A stretch of DNA of 64,000 nt from Bacillus sp. P14.5 (lineage in GTDB: Bacteria; Bacillota; Bacilli; Bacillales; Bacillaceae_B): assembly GCF_003316765.1 (NCBI RefSeq), contig NZ_NIJF01000116.1, forward strand, positions 230,336 through 294,335. The letters are read 5' to 3'. The translations under genes and the position numbers were made by a program. Shown here one piece after another: positions 6,794 through 16,487 of this stretch. The notes under the pieces are model-generated. The model saw only the letters and a list, made by a program, of their open reading frames with translations. It did no database searches and was not told where the DNA came from. Numbering within the stretch: the first letter of the stretch is position 1; each line of letters starts with the position of its first letter.

Positions 6794-9312
6794 ATGATTG
6801 GAATTTTAAATAAAGTGTTCGATCCCAACAAACGCGAGCTGAAGAAGCTTGAGAAGTATGCAGACCAGGTTGAAGCCCTTGGTCCGGATATGGCCAAGCT
6901 ATCTGATGACGGCATCCGCCAGAAAACGGAGGAATTCAAGAAACGCTATCAGGATGGCGAACCCCTGGATAGTCTGCTTGTCGAGGCGTTTGCTGTTGTC
7001 CGGGAAGCGGCTAAGCGCGTCCTTGGTCTATATCCATACCGCGTTCAGCTCATGGGTGGTGCTTCCCTTCATGAGGGTAACATCTCCGAGATGAAAACAG
7101 GTGAAGGTAAAACATTGACATCCACCATGCCGGTCTACCTCAACGCTCTGACAGGCAAAGGGGTCCACGTTGTTACCGTCAATGAATATCTGGCCAGCCG
7201 TGACGCCGAAGAAATGGGAAAGTTATATAACTTCCTGGGTCTCACTGTAGGCCTGAATCTGAACTCCTTGTCGAAAGAAGAGAAGCGTGAAGCTTATGAA
7301 GCAGATGTCACGTACAGCACAAACAATGAGCTCGGCTTTGACTATCTGCGAGATAATATGGTTCTTTATAAAAATCAAATGGTGCAGCGCCCGCTTCACT
7401 TTGCCGTCATTGATGAAGTGGATTCCATCCTGATCGATGAAGCACGTACACCGCTGATCATCTCAGGACAGGCACAAAAATCGACACAGCTCTATATGCA
7501 GGCGAATGCGGTTGTACGTCTGCTGAGCAAAGACACAGATTTTACTTATGATGAAAAACAAAAGGTGTTCAGTTGACAGAAGAAGGGATCACGAAGGTCG
7601 AAAAAGCCTTCAATATCGAAAACCTCTTCGATTTGTCCCATGTCACATTGAACCACCATATCCTCCAAGGATTAAAAGCACATGTCAGTATGCACAAGGA
7701 TGTTGACTATGTAGTCCAGGACGATGAAATCGTTATTGTCGATTCCTTCACCGGCCGTCTAATGAAGGGCCGCCGTTACAGTGACGGTCTTCACCAGGCG
7801 ATTGAAGCCAAGGAAGGCGTAGAGATCCAAAACGAAAGCATGACAATGGCAACAATCACGTTCCAGAACTTCTTCCGTATGTATGAAAAGCTTTCCGGCA
7901 TGACCGGTACAGCCAAAACGGAAGAAGAAGAATTCCGAAACATCTATAACATGAATGTTGTCGTGATTCCAACGAACAAACCGATTGCCCGTGATGACCG
8001 CGCAGATTTGATTTATGCGTCCATGGAAGGCAAGTACCGCGCAGTGGTGGAAGAAATCGCTGAACGCTATCACAAAGGCCAGCCGGTGCTGGTCGGTACG
8101 GTTGCGGTTGAAACATCCGAATTAATCTCCAGGCTTTTGACGAAAAAAGGAGTACGCCATAACGTATTGAACGCGAAAAACCATGAACGCGAAGCGGAAA
8201 TCATTTTGGAAGCAGGTCAACGCGGTTCGGTGACCATCGCGACGAACATGGCCGGCCGTGGTACGGATATCAAGCTGGGAGAGGGTGTCATCGACCTTGG
8301 CGGATTAGCCGTCATTGGTACAGAACGCCATGAATCCCGCCGTATCGATAACCAGCTTCGCGGACGTTCCGGACGTCAAGGCGACCCGGGTGTGACGCAG
8401 TTCTATCTTTCTATGGAAGATGAATTGATGCGCCGCTTTGGTTCAGATAATATGAAATCCATGATGGAACGATTGGGCATGGCAGATGACCAGCCAATCC
8501 AGAGCAAGATGGTCAGCAGAGCCGTCGAGTCTGCACAGAAACGTGTCGAGGGTAACAACTTCGATGCCCGTAAACAGCTTCTTTCTTATGATGATGTTCT
8601 TCGCCAGCAGCGCGAGATCATCTACAAACAGCGTTTTGAAGTTCTGGACTCCGAAAACCTTCGCGGAATCGTCGAGTCCATGATCAAATCGGTCATTGCC
8701 CGCTCAGTGGAGGCACACGCACCGATCATCGAAGAGGAAGAAAAGTGGAACCTCAAAGGAATGGTTGATTACATTAATGCAACTCTCCTGCAAGAAGGTG
8801 ACATTACCGAAGCAGACTTGAAAGGCAAAGAGCCTGAAGCAATGATCGAAATGATATACGCTAAGGTTCAAGAACGATACAACCAAAAAGAAGAAGAACT
8901 GACATCAGAGCAAATGCGCGAGTTTGAAAAAGTTGTCCTTCTTCGCGCCGTTGATACTAAATGGATCGACCATATTGATGCAATGGATCACCTCCGTCAG
9001 GGTATCCACCTGCGTGCCTATGGACAGACAGATCCTCTTCGCGAGTACCAGCATGAAGGATTCGCGATGTTCGAAAACATGGTGGTTGCCATCGAAGAAG
9101 ATGCTGCCCGCTATGTGATGAAAGCAGAAATCCGCAACAACCTTCAGCGCCAGGAAGTCGCGAAAGGCCAGGCCGTCAATCCAAAAGAGGATACGAGCGG
9201 AAAAACCAAGAAGAAACAGCCTGTACGCAAAGCAGAAGATATCGGCCGAAATGACCCATGTCCTTGCGGCAGCGGCCAGAAATATAAAAACTGTCATGGG
9301 AAAGTAGAGTAG
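6794..9312 (+). CDS. secA: SecA preprotein translocase ATPase (reading frame broken at about 7555)
   Basis: SecA is the ATPase motor that drives secretory proteins through SecYEG. Conserved parts are Walker A (TGEGKT, residue about 102), the DEVDSILIDEARTPLI box, the GRGTDIKLG helicase motif, and a C-terminal SEC-C zinc motif (NDPCPCGSGQKYKNCH). The frame stops at TGA 7574-7576 and continues in another frame from 7573. One extra A in the run near 7554-7559 restores DEKTKGVQLTEEG and an 839-residue protein, close to the 841 of B. subtilis SecA. Since secA is essential, a sequence error is far more likely than a real mutation. ATG follows AAGGAGCGC. prfB lies downstream, as in B. subtilis. Confidence 0.95.
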
Positions 9313-9620
9313 TTTTTATTCATTTAGCTTGCTGAATTTTTGCTCAAGTGATGATGAGGATTTCCTCACGCTTGTTATGATGAGTGAGTTCCTGTCTAAT
9401 TTACCTCATATTAATTCACTCTAGATGAGAATAAGAATAGTAGATTGTTGCGGAAGTGAGAAATTCGAGTACTTCGTTATAAAAGATGTGATTTGAGGAA
9501 AGTTTTATAAAATTCATTCTCACTACATTTCTTTATATATGACGGATTGAAGCGGAGTCGGACGCCTGTAGCGGAAACCCACTGGTTTACTAACTAGAAT
9601 AATACGTACGTTAATAACGA
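9313..9620. other. secA-prfB gap: decayed GGAGCGG repeat, otherwise nothing recognised
   Basis: This A/T-rich stretch holds a decayed copy of the GGAGCGG family at about 9545-9590 (GGATTGAAGCGGAGTCGGAC, then GCGGAAACCCACTGG). I see no credible ORF, RNA gene or strong terminator directly after secA. Confidence 0.4.
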
Positions 9621-9671
9621 AAAAAACTACCTGATGCCCTTATAGCTAAAAGAGTGTCAGGTAGTTTTTTG
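9620..9671. terminator. bidirectional terminator-like hairpin between secA and prfB
   Basis: AAAAAACTACCTGA pairs with TCAGGTAGTTTTTT across a loop of about 22 bases, giving an A-tract and a T-tract on either side. Confidence 0.6.
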
Positions 9672-9693
9672 CAGAAAGAACAACCATGAAACT

Positions 9694-9723
9694 TTGCTAA
9701 TACTATGAAATAAACGTTATAAT
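9694..9723 (+). promoter_or_regulatory. candidate sigma-A promoter of prfB
   Basis: TTGCTA (9694-9699), an 18-base spacer and TATAAT (9718-9723) lie 38 bases before the prfB start. Confidence 0.5.
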
Positions 9724-9760
9724 TAAACTTATGCTTACTAATTAAACAGAGGTGAATTTG

Positions 9761-10862
9761 ATGGAACTTTTTGAAGTGAAATCACAATTGGAAAATACAG
9801 CTAGGAAACTTGCGGACTTCAGGGGGTCTCTTTGACCTCGAGAACAAAGAAGCACGCATAGCTGAACTGGATGAAGTCATGCTCCAGCCTGACTTTTGGA
9901 ATGACCAGCAGTCAGCACAGGGAGTCATCAATGAAGCGAACGGATTGAAAGAGCTTGTCAATGAATATAGAGACATGCAGGAGATGCAGGAAAATCTTGA
10001 AGTGACGCTGGAACTTGTCAAGGAAGAAAACGATGCAGAGCTTCAGGAAGAGCTGGTAGAAGAGACAATGGATTTAAACAAACGTTTGAATGAATATGAA
10101 CTTCAGCTTCTGCTGAGCGAACAGCATGACAAAAACAACGCAATCCTCGAGCTTCACCCAGGTGCAGGCGGAACGGAATCGCAGGATTGGGGCTCCATGC
10201 TGCTGCGTATGTATCAGCGCTGGGCTGAGAAAAAAGGATTCAAGGTGGAGACGCTTGATTACCTTCCTGGAGATGAAGCGGGAATCAAAAGTGTTACCCT
10301 GCTGATCAAGGGCCATAATGCTTACGGATATCTGAAAGCTGAAAAAGGGGTTCACCGTCTTGTCAGGATTTCACCATTCGATTCATCTGGACGCCGCCAT
10401 ACTTCATTCGTTTCTTGTGAAGTGATGCCGGAATTCAATGAAGAAATCGAAATTGAAATCCGTACCGAGGATCTGAAAATTGATACGTACCGTGCGAGCG
10501 GTGCCGGCGGACAGCATATCAATACAACTGACTCGGCTGTGCGTATCACTCACCAGCCGACAGGAGTAGTCGTGACTTGCCAATCTGAACGGTCCCAGAT
10601 CAAGAACCGTGAGCAGGCAATGAAAATGCTGAAAGCGAAGCTCTATCAGAGACGGATTGAAGAGCAGGAGCAGGAGATGCTGGAAATCCGAGGAGAACAA
10701 AAAGAAATCGGCTGGGGAAGCCAGATCCGTTCGTACGTATTCCATCCTTACTCTATGGTCAAGGATCACAGGACCAATACAGAGGTGGGGAACGTGCAGG
10801 CGGTCATGGACGGAGACATCAACAGCTTTATCGATGCTTATCTTCGTTCCCGCATTAATTAA
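9761..10862 (+). CDS. prfB: peptide chain release factor 2, with programmed +1 frameshift
   Basis: RF2 recognises UGA and UAA stop codons and triggers release of the finished chain on the ribosome. The ATG at 9761 (after AGAGGTGAATTTG) opens 24 codons ending in an in-frame TGA at 9833-9835. A +1 shift there leads into the 342-codon main frame, giving 366 residues, the family's usual length. The catalytic GGQ motif (ASGAGGQHINTTDSAVR) and the SPFDSSGRRHTSF region are intact. The frameshift lets RF2 level control its own synthesis. The gene ends in a strong terminator. Confidence 0.97.
9821..9836 (+). promoter_or_regulatory. prfB programmed frameshift site
   Basis: An internal Shine-Dalgarno-like AGGGGG is followed by the slippery CTT-TGA-C. 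This is the classic autoregulatory +1 frameshift signal, here fully conserved. Confidence 0.95.
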
Positions 10863-10876
10863 ATAACATATTAAAG

Positions 10877-10904
10877 CCTTCCTTATAATAAGGAAGGTTT
10901 TTTT
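10877..10904 (+). terminator. rho-independent terminator of prfB
   Basis: CCTTCCTTATAATAAGGAAGG followed by seven Ts. Confidence 0.9.
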
Positions 10905-10920
10905 CGTGAATATAATCCTT

Positions 10921-10978
10921 TACCTCGCTAAAAGGGACAGTCCCTCTTTACGCGGTGGTGCATTAACACGTTAAAGTG
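10921..10978. repeat. GGGACAGTCCC-family palindromic element, copy C
   Basis: CTCGCTAAAA, GGGACAGTCCC and CTCTTTACGCGGTGG, then TTAACACGTTAAAGTGG. It is one of two copies in the prfB-yitT gap. Confidence 0.7.
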
Positions 10979-11077
10979 GCAATATTTACAGCCCCCATCC
11001 CTCATGCTATACTCTCAAAGGCTGAATCATAAATCGGCAAAAGTTCACACCTGTTTCAAAATCGATAGATCCCTTTA

Positions 11078-11132
11078 ATCCTTTAAAGCAAAAAAGGGAC
11101 AACCCCTATTCGTGCTTTAAAGTACTAAAGCG
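11078..11132. repeat. GGGACAGTCCC-family palindromic element, copy D
   Basis: TCCTTTAAAGCAAAAAA, the diverged core GGGACAACCCC, then ATTCGTGCTTTAAAGTACTAAAGCG. Arms are well preserved, core is mutated. Confidence 0.65.
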
Positions 11133-11202
11133 TTATCAATAATAGTGAATCTGGTGTTGTTGGCTATACTAACTATTACTACATCAAAGGAGAATGACTG
11201 AG

Positions 11203-12078
11203 ATGGGAAAGAAGGAAAGAAGACGCCGCGGGAATACTTATAATCCCGGGCTAGAGAAGTTTTTGGAATATGTCTATGTACTCGTTGGATCGGCGATAGT
11301 CGGGATTGCCTTCAACGTATTTTTACTCCCGAATGAAGTGGCATCCGGAGGCGTGAGCGGAATTTCCACCATTACGAAAACGGTCTTTGACTGGAAGCCA
11401 GCCTTTGTTCAGTGGGCATTCAACGTTCCTCTGTTCATTGCAGGGTTGATTTTCCTGGGTTTTCAGTTTGGTTTCAAGACTGCATTGGGAACCATTTTCC
11501 TTCCGTTTGTCGTTTATTTGACAGAAGACTGGGAAGCCTGGTCGATGGATCCTCTTCTAGGTGCTCTTTTCGGAGGTATAGGGGTCGGCCTGGGACTTGG
11601 AACAGTTTTTAGAGGAAAAGCTTCCACGGGCGGAACCGATTTGGCTGCTCAGATCATCAACAAATATTCCGGCCTTTCGCTCGGTACGTGTGTGGCCATC
11701 ATCGATGGAATGATCGTTCTGGCTGCCGCCATAGTTTTCGATATTGAAAGAGGGTTATACGCCCTGATTGGATTATATGTGACAAGTAAGACCATCGACC
11801 TTGTGCAAGTCGGCTTCGGCCGTTCCAAGATGGCGATGATCATCACGAACCGCCAAGAGGAAATCCGGGAAGGCATCCTGAATAAAATCGACCGTGGTGT
11901 GACAAAACTATCTGCATACGGCGGATACACCGATGATGAGCGTCCGATCCTGATGGTTGTGGTCGATCAGAGAGAGTTCACAAGATTGAAACAACTGGTC
12001 AAAAGCATTGACCCATCTGCGTTCGTCGTCACAATGGATGCTTCAGAGGTCCTCGGGGAGGGTTTTAAACGGGTGTAA
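11203..12078 (+). CDS. yvjA: YitT family membrane protein (YvjA-like)
   Basis: The 291-residue protein has five or six membrane helices in its first 200 residues and a C-terminal cytoplasmic DUF2179 domain (about residues 205-285; KMAMIITNRQEE and RGVTKLSAYGGYT). This is the standard YitT/YvjA build. The molecular function of the family is not established; a transport-linked, nucleotide- or metal-sensing role has been suggested. ATG 11203 is preferred to ATG 11194 because AAAGGAG ends at 11192, leaving a normal spacing. It sits between prfB and cccB, as in B. subtilis. Confidence 0.85.
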   Translation: MGKKERRRRGNTYNPGLEKFLEYVYVLVGSAIVGIAFNVFLLPNEVASGGVSGISTITKTVFDWKPAFVQWAFNVPLFIAGLIFLGFQFGFKTALGTIFLPFVVYLTEDWEAWSMDPLLGALFGGIGVGLGLGTVFRGKASTGGTDLAAQIINKYSGLSLGTCVAIIDGMIVLAAAIVFDIERGLYALIGLYVTSKTIDLVQVGFGRSKMAMIITNRQEEIREGILNKIDRGVTKLSAYGGYTDDERPILMVVVDQREFTRLKQLVKSIDPSAFVVTMDASEVLGEGFKRV

Positions 12079-12134
12079 TCCTGGTATAATAAGGAATGAG
12101 AGGAAGTACCATTTCTCATTCGGGAGGAATTACA

Positions 12135-12493
12135 ATGAAAAAACATTATTGGCATTTTTACTGGGTTCAACCTTAATATTAGGAGCGTGCGGTAACAACA
12201 ATGAAGATAATGCTTCAGAAGAAGCGAGTGACGCCAACAATCCGCAGGAAGCTGCAGAAGGTGCGATGGGGACTGATATTGATCCGGAAAAGATTGTTAA
12301 CCAGAAATGTTCCAGCTGCCATGGCGGCGACCTTTCAGGAGGAATGGGGCCGGCTTTGAAAAACATAGGCTCTGAGTTAAGCGAAGATGAAATCCTATCA
12401 GTCATCCAAAATGGTAAAGGCTCGATGCCTAAGAATATCATTGAAGGCGATGAAGCGGAAGCCGTTGCTGAATGGTTAGCGAATAAGAAGTAA
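12135..12493 (+). CDS. cccB: cytochrome c-551 lipoprotein (frame broken in the signal peptide)
   Basis: Heme-binding CSSCH and a later methionine (GSMP) show a small class I c-type cytochrome that carries electrons on the outer face of the membrane. The natural start is ATG 12135 after GGGAGGAAT. One added A in the run at 12138-12143 gives MKKTLLAFLLGSTLILGACG, a lipoprotein signal with an LGAC lipobox, in frame with the rest (about 119 residues). As given, the ATG frame is shifted after three codons. This is one of four missing-A breaks here. The acidic linker after the lipid anchor is usual for Bacillus cytochrome c-551. Position before ftsEX matches B. subtilis cccB. Confidence 0.9.
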
Positions 12494-12496
12494 TTA

Positions 12497-12527
12497 AGAA
12501 AGAGAGTCTTCGGACTTTCTTTTTTTG
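12497..12527 (+). terminator. terminator of cccB
   Basis: AAAGAGAGTC and GACTTTCTTT form a stem around a TTCG tetraloop, followed by a T-run. Confidence 0.8.
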
Positions 12528-13324
12528 TTGAATCCTAACCAAAAATATCGCACACCTTCAGACTTTCAGCTTATCAACACCGAGTTAAAAAAGTTGAGGA
12601 AGCCTTTTGCAGCAAGAGAGGAGACCCCTCCATCCAATCTTTCCAGCGGAATACCCGGGGATATATGGTAAGGTTTTCGTAAAAAAGTATAAAACGGCAT
12701 TAAATTGGTTAAACTTCATATTAATTGGCTCCTTCCGTAATGCAGCTCTGATTTGGGAATCCCAAATTAACCTGCAATCTTACGAGTAAGCGGCCAATTT
12801 TTTTCATGATGAAATTGGGTAATTCGGATTTAATTTATTTAAACTGCAGTGAAATTCAGCTATGATGAACCAACATATTAAAGAAAAATGTTTTTAAAAG
12901 AGTTTATGAACATTCTGTGAGGGTATAGATGAATAAAGAATGCCACCCAACGCATTTTATATTAATAAAACACTCCTCCAATAATCCGACAGCGAAATCC
13001 TTCCTTAAATCTTCAATGGCTCTCCTGCCGCCTTACAAAAAACATCATATAGTGATATTCTCCTATAATAAATCTTCCTTATTCTCGTATTTTCGTTAAA
13101 TTTTCCCATTGTAATTCTGAATAAAAAAACCAATTCTTTAACTAATTGATACCAAACTGTAATATAAATTATCCTTAACTTCTTAGGCAATGATGTTATA
13201 ATACTTTTAGAAACTTTTTAATTCGAGTTTTTTCTACATTATATTTTATAGTTAACTTCTTATTCCTTGTGAAAATAACATCTTCGCTAGAACACTATAA
13301 ATGTTTAACTTGGGTGGTTGAAAA
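12528..13324. other. AT-rich gap before ftsE without a recognised gene
   Basis: About 800 bases. I see a short perfect palindrome near 12750 (ATTTGGGAATCCCAAAT) and several A/T tracts. ORFs of about 60 codons on both strands lack good ribosome binding sites and look accidental. The ftsE promoter should lie in the last 150 bases, but no single match stands out. Confidence 0.4.
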
Positions 13325-14011
13325 ATGATCAAAATGAAAGACGTATATAAGCAGTACCCAAATGGAATCATGGCTGCTAATGGATTCGATGTACATATCA
13401 AACAAGGTGAATTCGTTTATGTAGTAGGACCAAGCGGGGCTGGCAAGTCGACCTTCATCAAAATGATGTACAGGGAAGAAAGGGCGACAAAAGGAGAGAT
13501 CATAGTTAGCGGCATTGACTTGGTCAAGCTCAAGAACAAACGTGTTCCTTACTTAAGAAGGAATATCGGTGTGGTCTTCCAGGATTTTAAACTCCTGCCT
13601 TCTCTTACAGTCTTTGAAAATATCGCTTTTGCTCTGGAAGTCATAGAGGAAACACCAAAAAACATCCAGAAACGGGTCATGGAAGTCCTTGACCTTGTAA
13701 GGCTTAAACACAAAGCAAGGATGTTTCCGGATGAATTGTCAGGCGGGGAACAGCAAAGGGTCTCACTTGCACGCTCAATCGTTAACAAGCCGCACCTAAT
13801 CATCGCGGATGAGCCAACAGGTAACCTTGATCCTGAAACTTCCTGGGAAATCATGAATGTATTCGAAGAAATTAATACACAGGGCACTACGGTCGTAATG
13901 GCCACACATAACCGTGAAATCGTCAACACAATCAAGCATCGGGTAATCGCCATTGAAAATGGCCGGATTGTCCGGGATGAACAGCGAGGTGACTACGGTT
14001 ATGAAGCCTAG
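13325..14011 (+). CDS. ftsE: FtsE, ATP-binding subunit of FtsEX
   Basis: The 228-residue ABC ATPase has Walker A GPSGAGKST (about residue 37), the signature LSGGEQQR and Walker B LIIADEPTGNLD. FtsEX does not pump a substrate; it transmits ATP hydrolysis across the membrane to activate peptidoglycan hydrolases, and in Bacillus it acts in elongation and sporulation. ftsX overlaps its last 11 bases. The M23 hydrolase gene two steps downstream is the likely partner. The start follows TTGGGTGGTTGAAAA, a modest ribosome binding site. Confidence 0.97.
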   Translation: MIKMKDVYKQYPNGIMAANGFDVHIKQGEFVYVVGPSGAGKSTFIKMMYREERATKGEIIVSGIDLVKLKNKRVPYLRRNIGVVFQDFKLLPSLTVFENIAFALEVIEETPKNIQKRVMEVLDLVRLKHKARMFPDELSGGEQQRVSLARSIVNKPHLIIADEPTGNLDPETSWEIMNVFEEINTQGTTVVMATHNREIVNTIKHRVIAIENGRIVRDEQRGDYGYEA

Positions 14012-14885
14012 AACAATTTTAAGGCACTTTCGTGAAAGTTTGAAGAGCCTGGGGCGTAATGGCTGGATGACCTTTGCATCGGTAAGTGCCGTAACAGTCA
14101 CGCTGCTTCTAGTAGGCGTGTTCGTCGTCCTGATGCTCAACATGAACAAGATTGCTTCAGACATTGAAAAAGATGTCGAGGTAAGGGTGCTTGTAGATAT
14201 AGGTACCGAGAAGGCTCAAGTAGAAGAGCTGCAGACAAAAATAGAGCAAATAAATGGCATAGACAGTATCGAATTTTCCTCTAAAGAAGACGAGTTGAGA
14301 AACTTGATGGAAGATATGGGGGAAGATTTCAGCCTGTTTGAACAGGATAATCCGTTATACGACGTGTATGTTGTAAAAGCGGTCAATCCGGTTGAGACAC
14401 AAAGGATTGCCAATGAAATAAAAGGGTTTGAAAATGTAAATGATGCACTTTATGGGGAAGCGAAGATCGAAAGGCTTTTCAGTTTCCTGCAAATGAGTCG
14501 CAATGTTGGTTTGGTATTGATAATTGGCCTTCTTTTCACTGCAATGTTCCTAATCTCCAATACAATTAAGATTACAATCGTTGCAAGAAGGAAAGAGATT
14601 GAAATTATGAAACTTGTCGGCGCTACCAACTGGTTTGTCCGCTGGCCGTTCATACTCGAAGGTTTATGGCTGGGGGTACTCGGTTCCGTTGTCCCAATTG
14701 CAGTAATATCAACAGGGTATTACTACGCACATCAGTTCATTGAACCAAAATTGCGAAATCATTTTATTCAGATATTAGATTATACCCCGTTCATCTATCA
14801 GGTAAACTTCCTGATTATCCTTATGGGATGCCTGATTGGCGCTTGGGGAAGCTTTATGTCCGTCAGAAAGTTTTTAAGAGTTTAA
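14001..14885 (+). CDS. ftsX: FtsX, membrane subunit of FtsEX
   Basis: This 294-residue protein has the FtsX plan: one helix near residues 25-50, an extracellular domain to about residue 165, then three helices with the conserved LVGATNWFVRWPF segment. The extracellular loop recruits coiled-coil hydrolases or activators. ATG 14001 is chosen for its GAGGTGA and for the usual MKPRTILRHFRES start; it overlaps the end of ftsE. The stop codon is followed after 30 bases by the hydrolase gene. Confidence 0.96.
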   Translation: MKPRTILRHFRESLKSLGRNGWMTFASVSAVTVTLLLVGVFVVLMLNMNKIASDIEKDVEVRVLVDIGTEKAQVEELQTKIEQINGIDSIEFSSKEDELRNLMEDMGEDFSLFEQDNPLYDVYVVKAVNPVETQRIANEIKGFENVNDALYGEAKIERLFSFLQMSRNVGLVLIIGLLFTAMFLISNTIKITIVARRKEIEIMKLVGATNWFVRWPFILEGLWLGVLGSVVPIAVISTGYYYAHQFIEPKLRNHFIQILDYTPFIYQVNFLIILMGCLIGAWGSFMSVRKFLRV

Positions 14886-14916
14886 TAGGTTGAGAGAACC
14901 GAAAGGAGCATGTCGC

Positions 14917-16290
14917 TTGAAAAGGAAAACATTAGTCACTTTATCAATTGCTGCAACACTAACAATCGGGGGTCTTCAAACTACTGGGAGCACAGCCAGC
15001 GCTCATTCTTCAGTCTCAGATTTGAAGAATAAACAAGAGGACGTAAAAAGCAAAAAAGATGATGTTAATCAAGAGATTGATAAGAAAGAAAGTGAAATCT
15101 CTGATAATATAAACCGTCAGGAGTCCATTAAAAAAGAAATTGCCGAACTTGATAATAAAACACGCGATACAGAAGACCGCATTAAAGAGAAAACAGCAGA
15201 AATTGAAAAAACAAATGCGGAAATCGAAAAGCTGAAAGCAGAGATAGAAGAGCTTAAGAAAAAGATCGCCGAAAGAAATGAACTTCTTAAAGAACGTGCC
15301 CGTTCCATGCAGGAAAAAGGCGGTTCTGCAAGTTACATGGATGTTTTGCTCGGAGCGGAAAGCTTCGGTGATTTCATCAACCGTATCACAGCTGTCAATG
15401 CGATTGTAAGCGCGGATAAAAAAATCATTGATGAGCAGAAGGCAGACCAGGCTTCCCTGGAGAAAAAGCAGGCTGAAGTAGAGGACAAGCTTGCGGAGTT
15501 GGAAGACGCTAAGGCAAACTTGGTTTCCCTTAAGAAAGATTTGGAAAGCCAAAAGGGCCAGAAACAAGAGTTGTTCAAGGAATTAGAAAAGGAACAATCA
15601 CAGCTGAAAGTTGAAAAAACAGAACTAGTGGCTCATGCAAGTGAGCTTGAAGAAATGGAAAAAGAAATAGGCGGCCAAATCCAGGCTGAACAGGCACGTC
15701 TGGCTGAACTTGCACGCCAGAAAGAAATCGAGCGCCAGAAAGAACTGGAAGCACAGCGCAAAGCTGAAGCTGAAAGATTGGCAGCACAGCAAGCCGCTCA
15801 ACAAGCAGCCCAGAAGAATTCAGGCAGCAGCAATACAGCTGTGTCTACACCTGACCCTGTTCAATCTAAACCTGTATCCGAAGGCAGATGGACAAGACCG
15901 TCAGCAGGTTATATCACAACGGAATTCGGACATGATATGTTGAATGGCAAGCCTCGCTTCCATTATGGAACTGATATTGCCGCAGGCGGAAATGTTCCTA
16001 TCGTTGCAGCGGCTGATGGATATGTCATCAAAAGCCATTACAGCTCAAGCTATGGAAATGTAGTTTACATCACTCACTCCATAAACGGTAAGACATTTAC
16101 GACAGTTTATGCTCATATGTCTGGAGCTGGCGTAAGCAGCGGACAGTTTGTTGAAAAAGGACAAAGAATCGGAACAATGGGTAATACTGGTTACTCTTTC
16201 GGTCAGCATCTTCACTTCGAATTGCATGCCGGAGAATGGAATAACAGTAAATCCAATGCAGTCAACCCGCGTCAATATATCAATATGTAA
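14917..16290 (+). CDS. secreted coiled-coil M23 peptidoglycan endopeptidase, likely FtsEX effector
   Basis: About 457 residues. A signal peptide ends near ASA at residue 28. A long coiled coil (residues about 30-280) rich in Lys, Glu and Gln follows, with a central hinge (GGSASYMDVLLGAESFGDF) as in PcsB, CwlO and EnvC-type proteins. The C-terminal LytM/M23 domain (about 335-457) has zinc ligands in FHYGTD and HLHFELH, so it should be active. TTG 14917 fits AAAGGAG. Direct linkage to ftsEX suggests that FtsX gates it; in B. subtilis the FtsEX-dependent hydrolase CwlO is encoded elsewhere and has an NlpC/P60 domain. A strong terminator follows. Confidence 0.92.
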   Translation: MKRKTLVTLSIAATLTIGGLQTTGSTASAHSSVSDLKNKQEDVKSKKDDVNQEIDKKESEISDNINRQESIKKEIAELDNKTRDTEDRIKEKTAEIEKTNAEIEKLKAEIEELKKKIAERNELLKERARSMQEKGGSASYMDVLLGAESFGDFINRITAVNAIVSADKKIIDEQKADQASLEKKQAEVEDKLAELEDAKANLVSLKKDLESQKGQKQELFKELEKEQSQLKVEKTELVAHASELEEMEKEIGGQIQAEQARLAELARQKEIERQKELEAQRKAEAERLAAQQAAQQAAQKNSGSSNTAVSTPDPVQSKPVSEGRWTRPSAGYITTEFGHDMLNGKPRFHYGTDIAAGGNVPIVAAADGYVIKSHYSSSYGNVVYITHSINGKTFTTVYAHMSGAGVSSGQFVEKGQRIGTMGNTGYSFGQHLHFELHAGEWNNSKSNAVNPRQYINM

Positions 16291-16300
16291 TAATGCCAAA

Positions 16301-16336
16301 ACGGCGAAAAGGAATTTTCCTTTTCGCCGTTTTTTT
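16301..16336 (+). terminator. terminator after the M23 hydrolase gene
   Basis: ACGGCGAAAAGGAA pairs with TTCCTTTTCGCCGT, followed by six Ts. Confidence 0.9.
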
Positions 16337-16487
16337 AGCCTAAAAATTTATAAAATCTCCTGTGTGGGTCATTCTTTATTGTCATCCACGTCCAGTTCAG
16401 CGTTCCAGGATGCGCACCAATTGGACAGGACTTATCCAATCGGTTTCTAAATAAGGAGAAGCATTACTGCTAATTAGACCAACTCGG

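Noticed and set aside
7574..7576. secA as two separate proteins
   Set aside because: The junction falls in the middle of a conserved SecA segment and one A restores it; the second ORF has no ribosome binding site.
12607..13190. Two ORFs of about 60 codons (one per strand) in the cccB-ftsE gap
   Set aside because: Neither has a usable ribosome binding site; composition fits AT-rich non-coding DNA.
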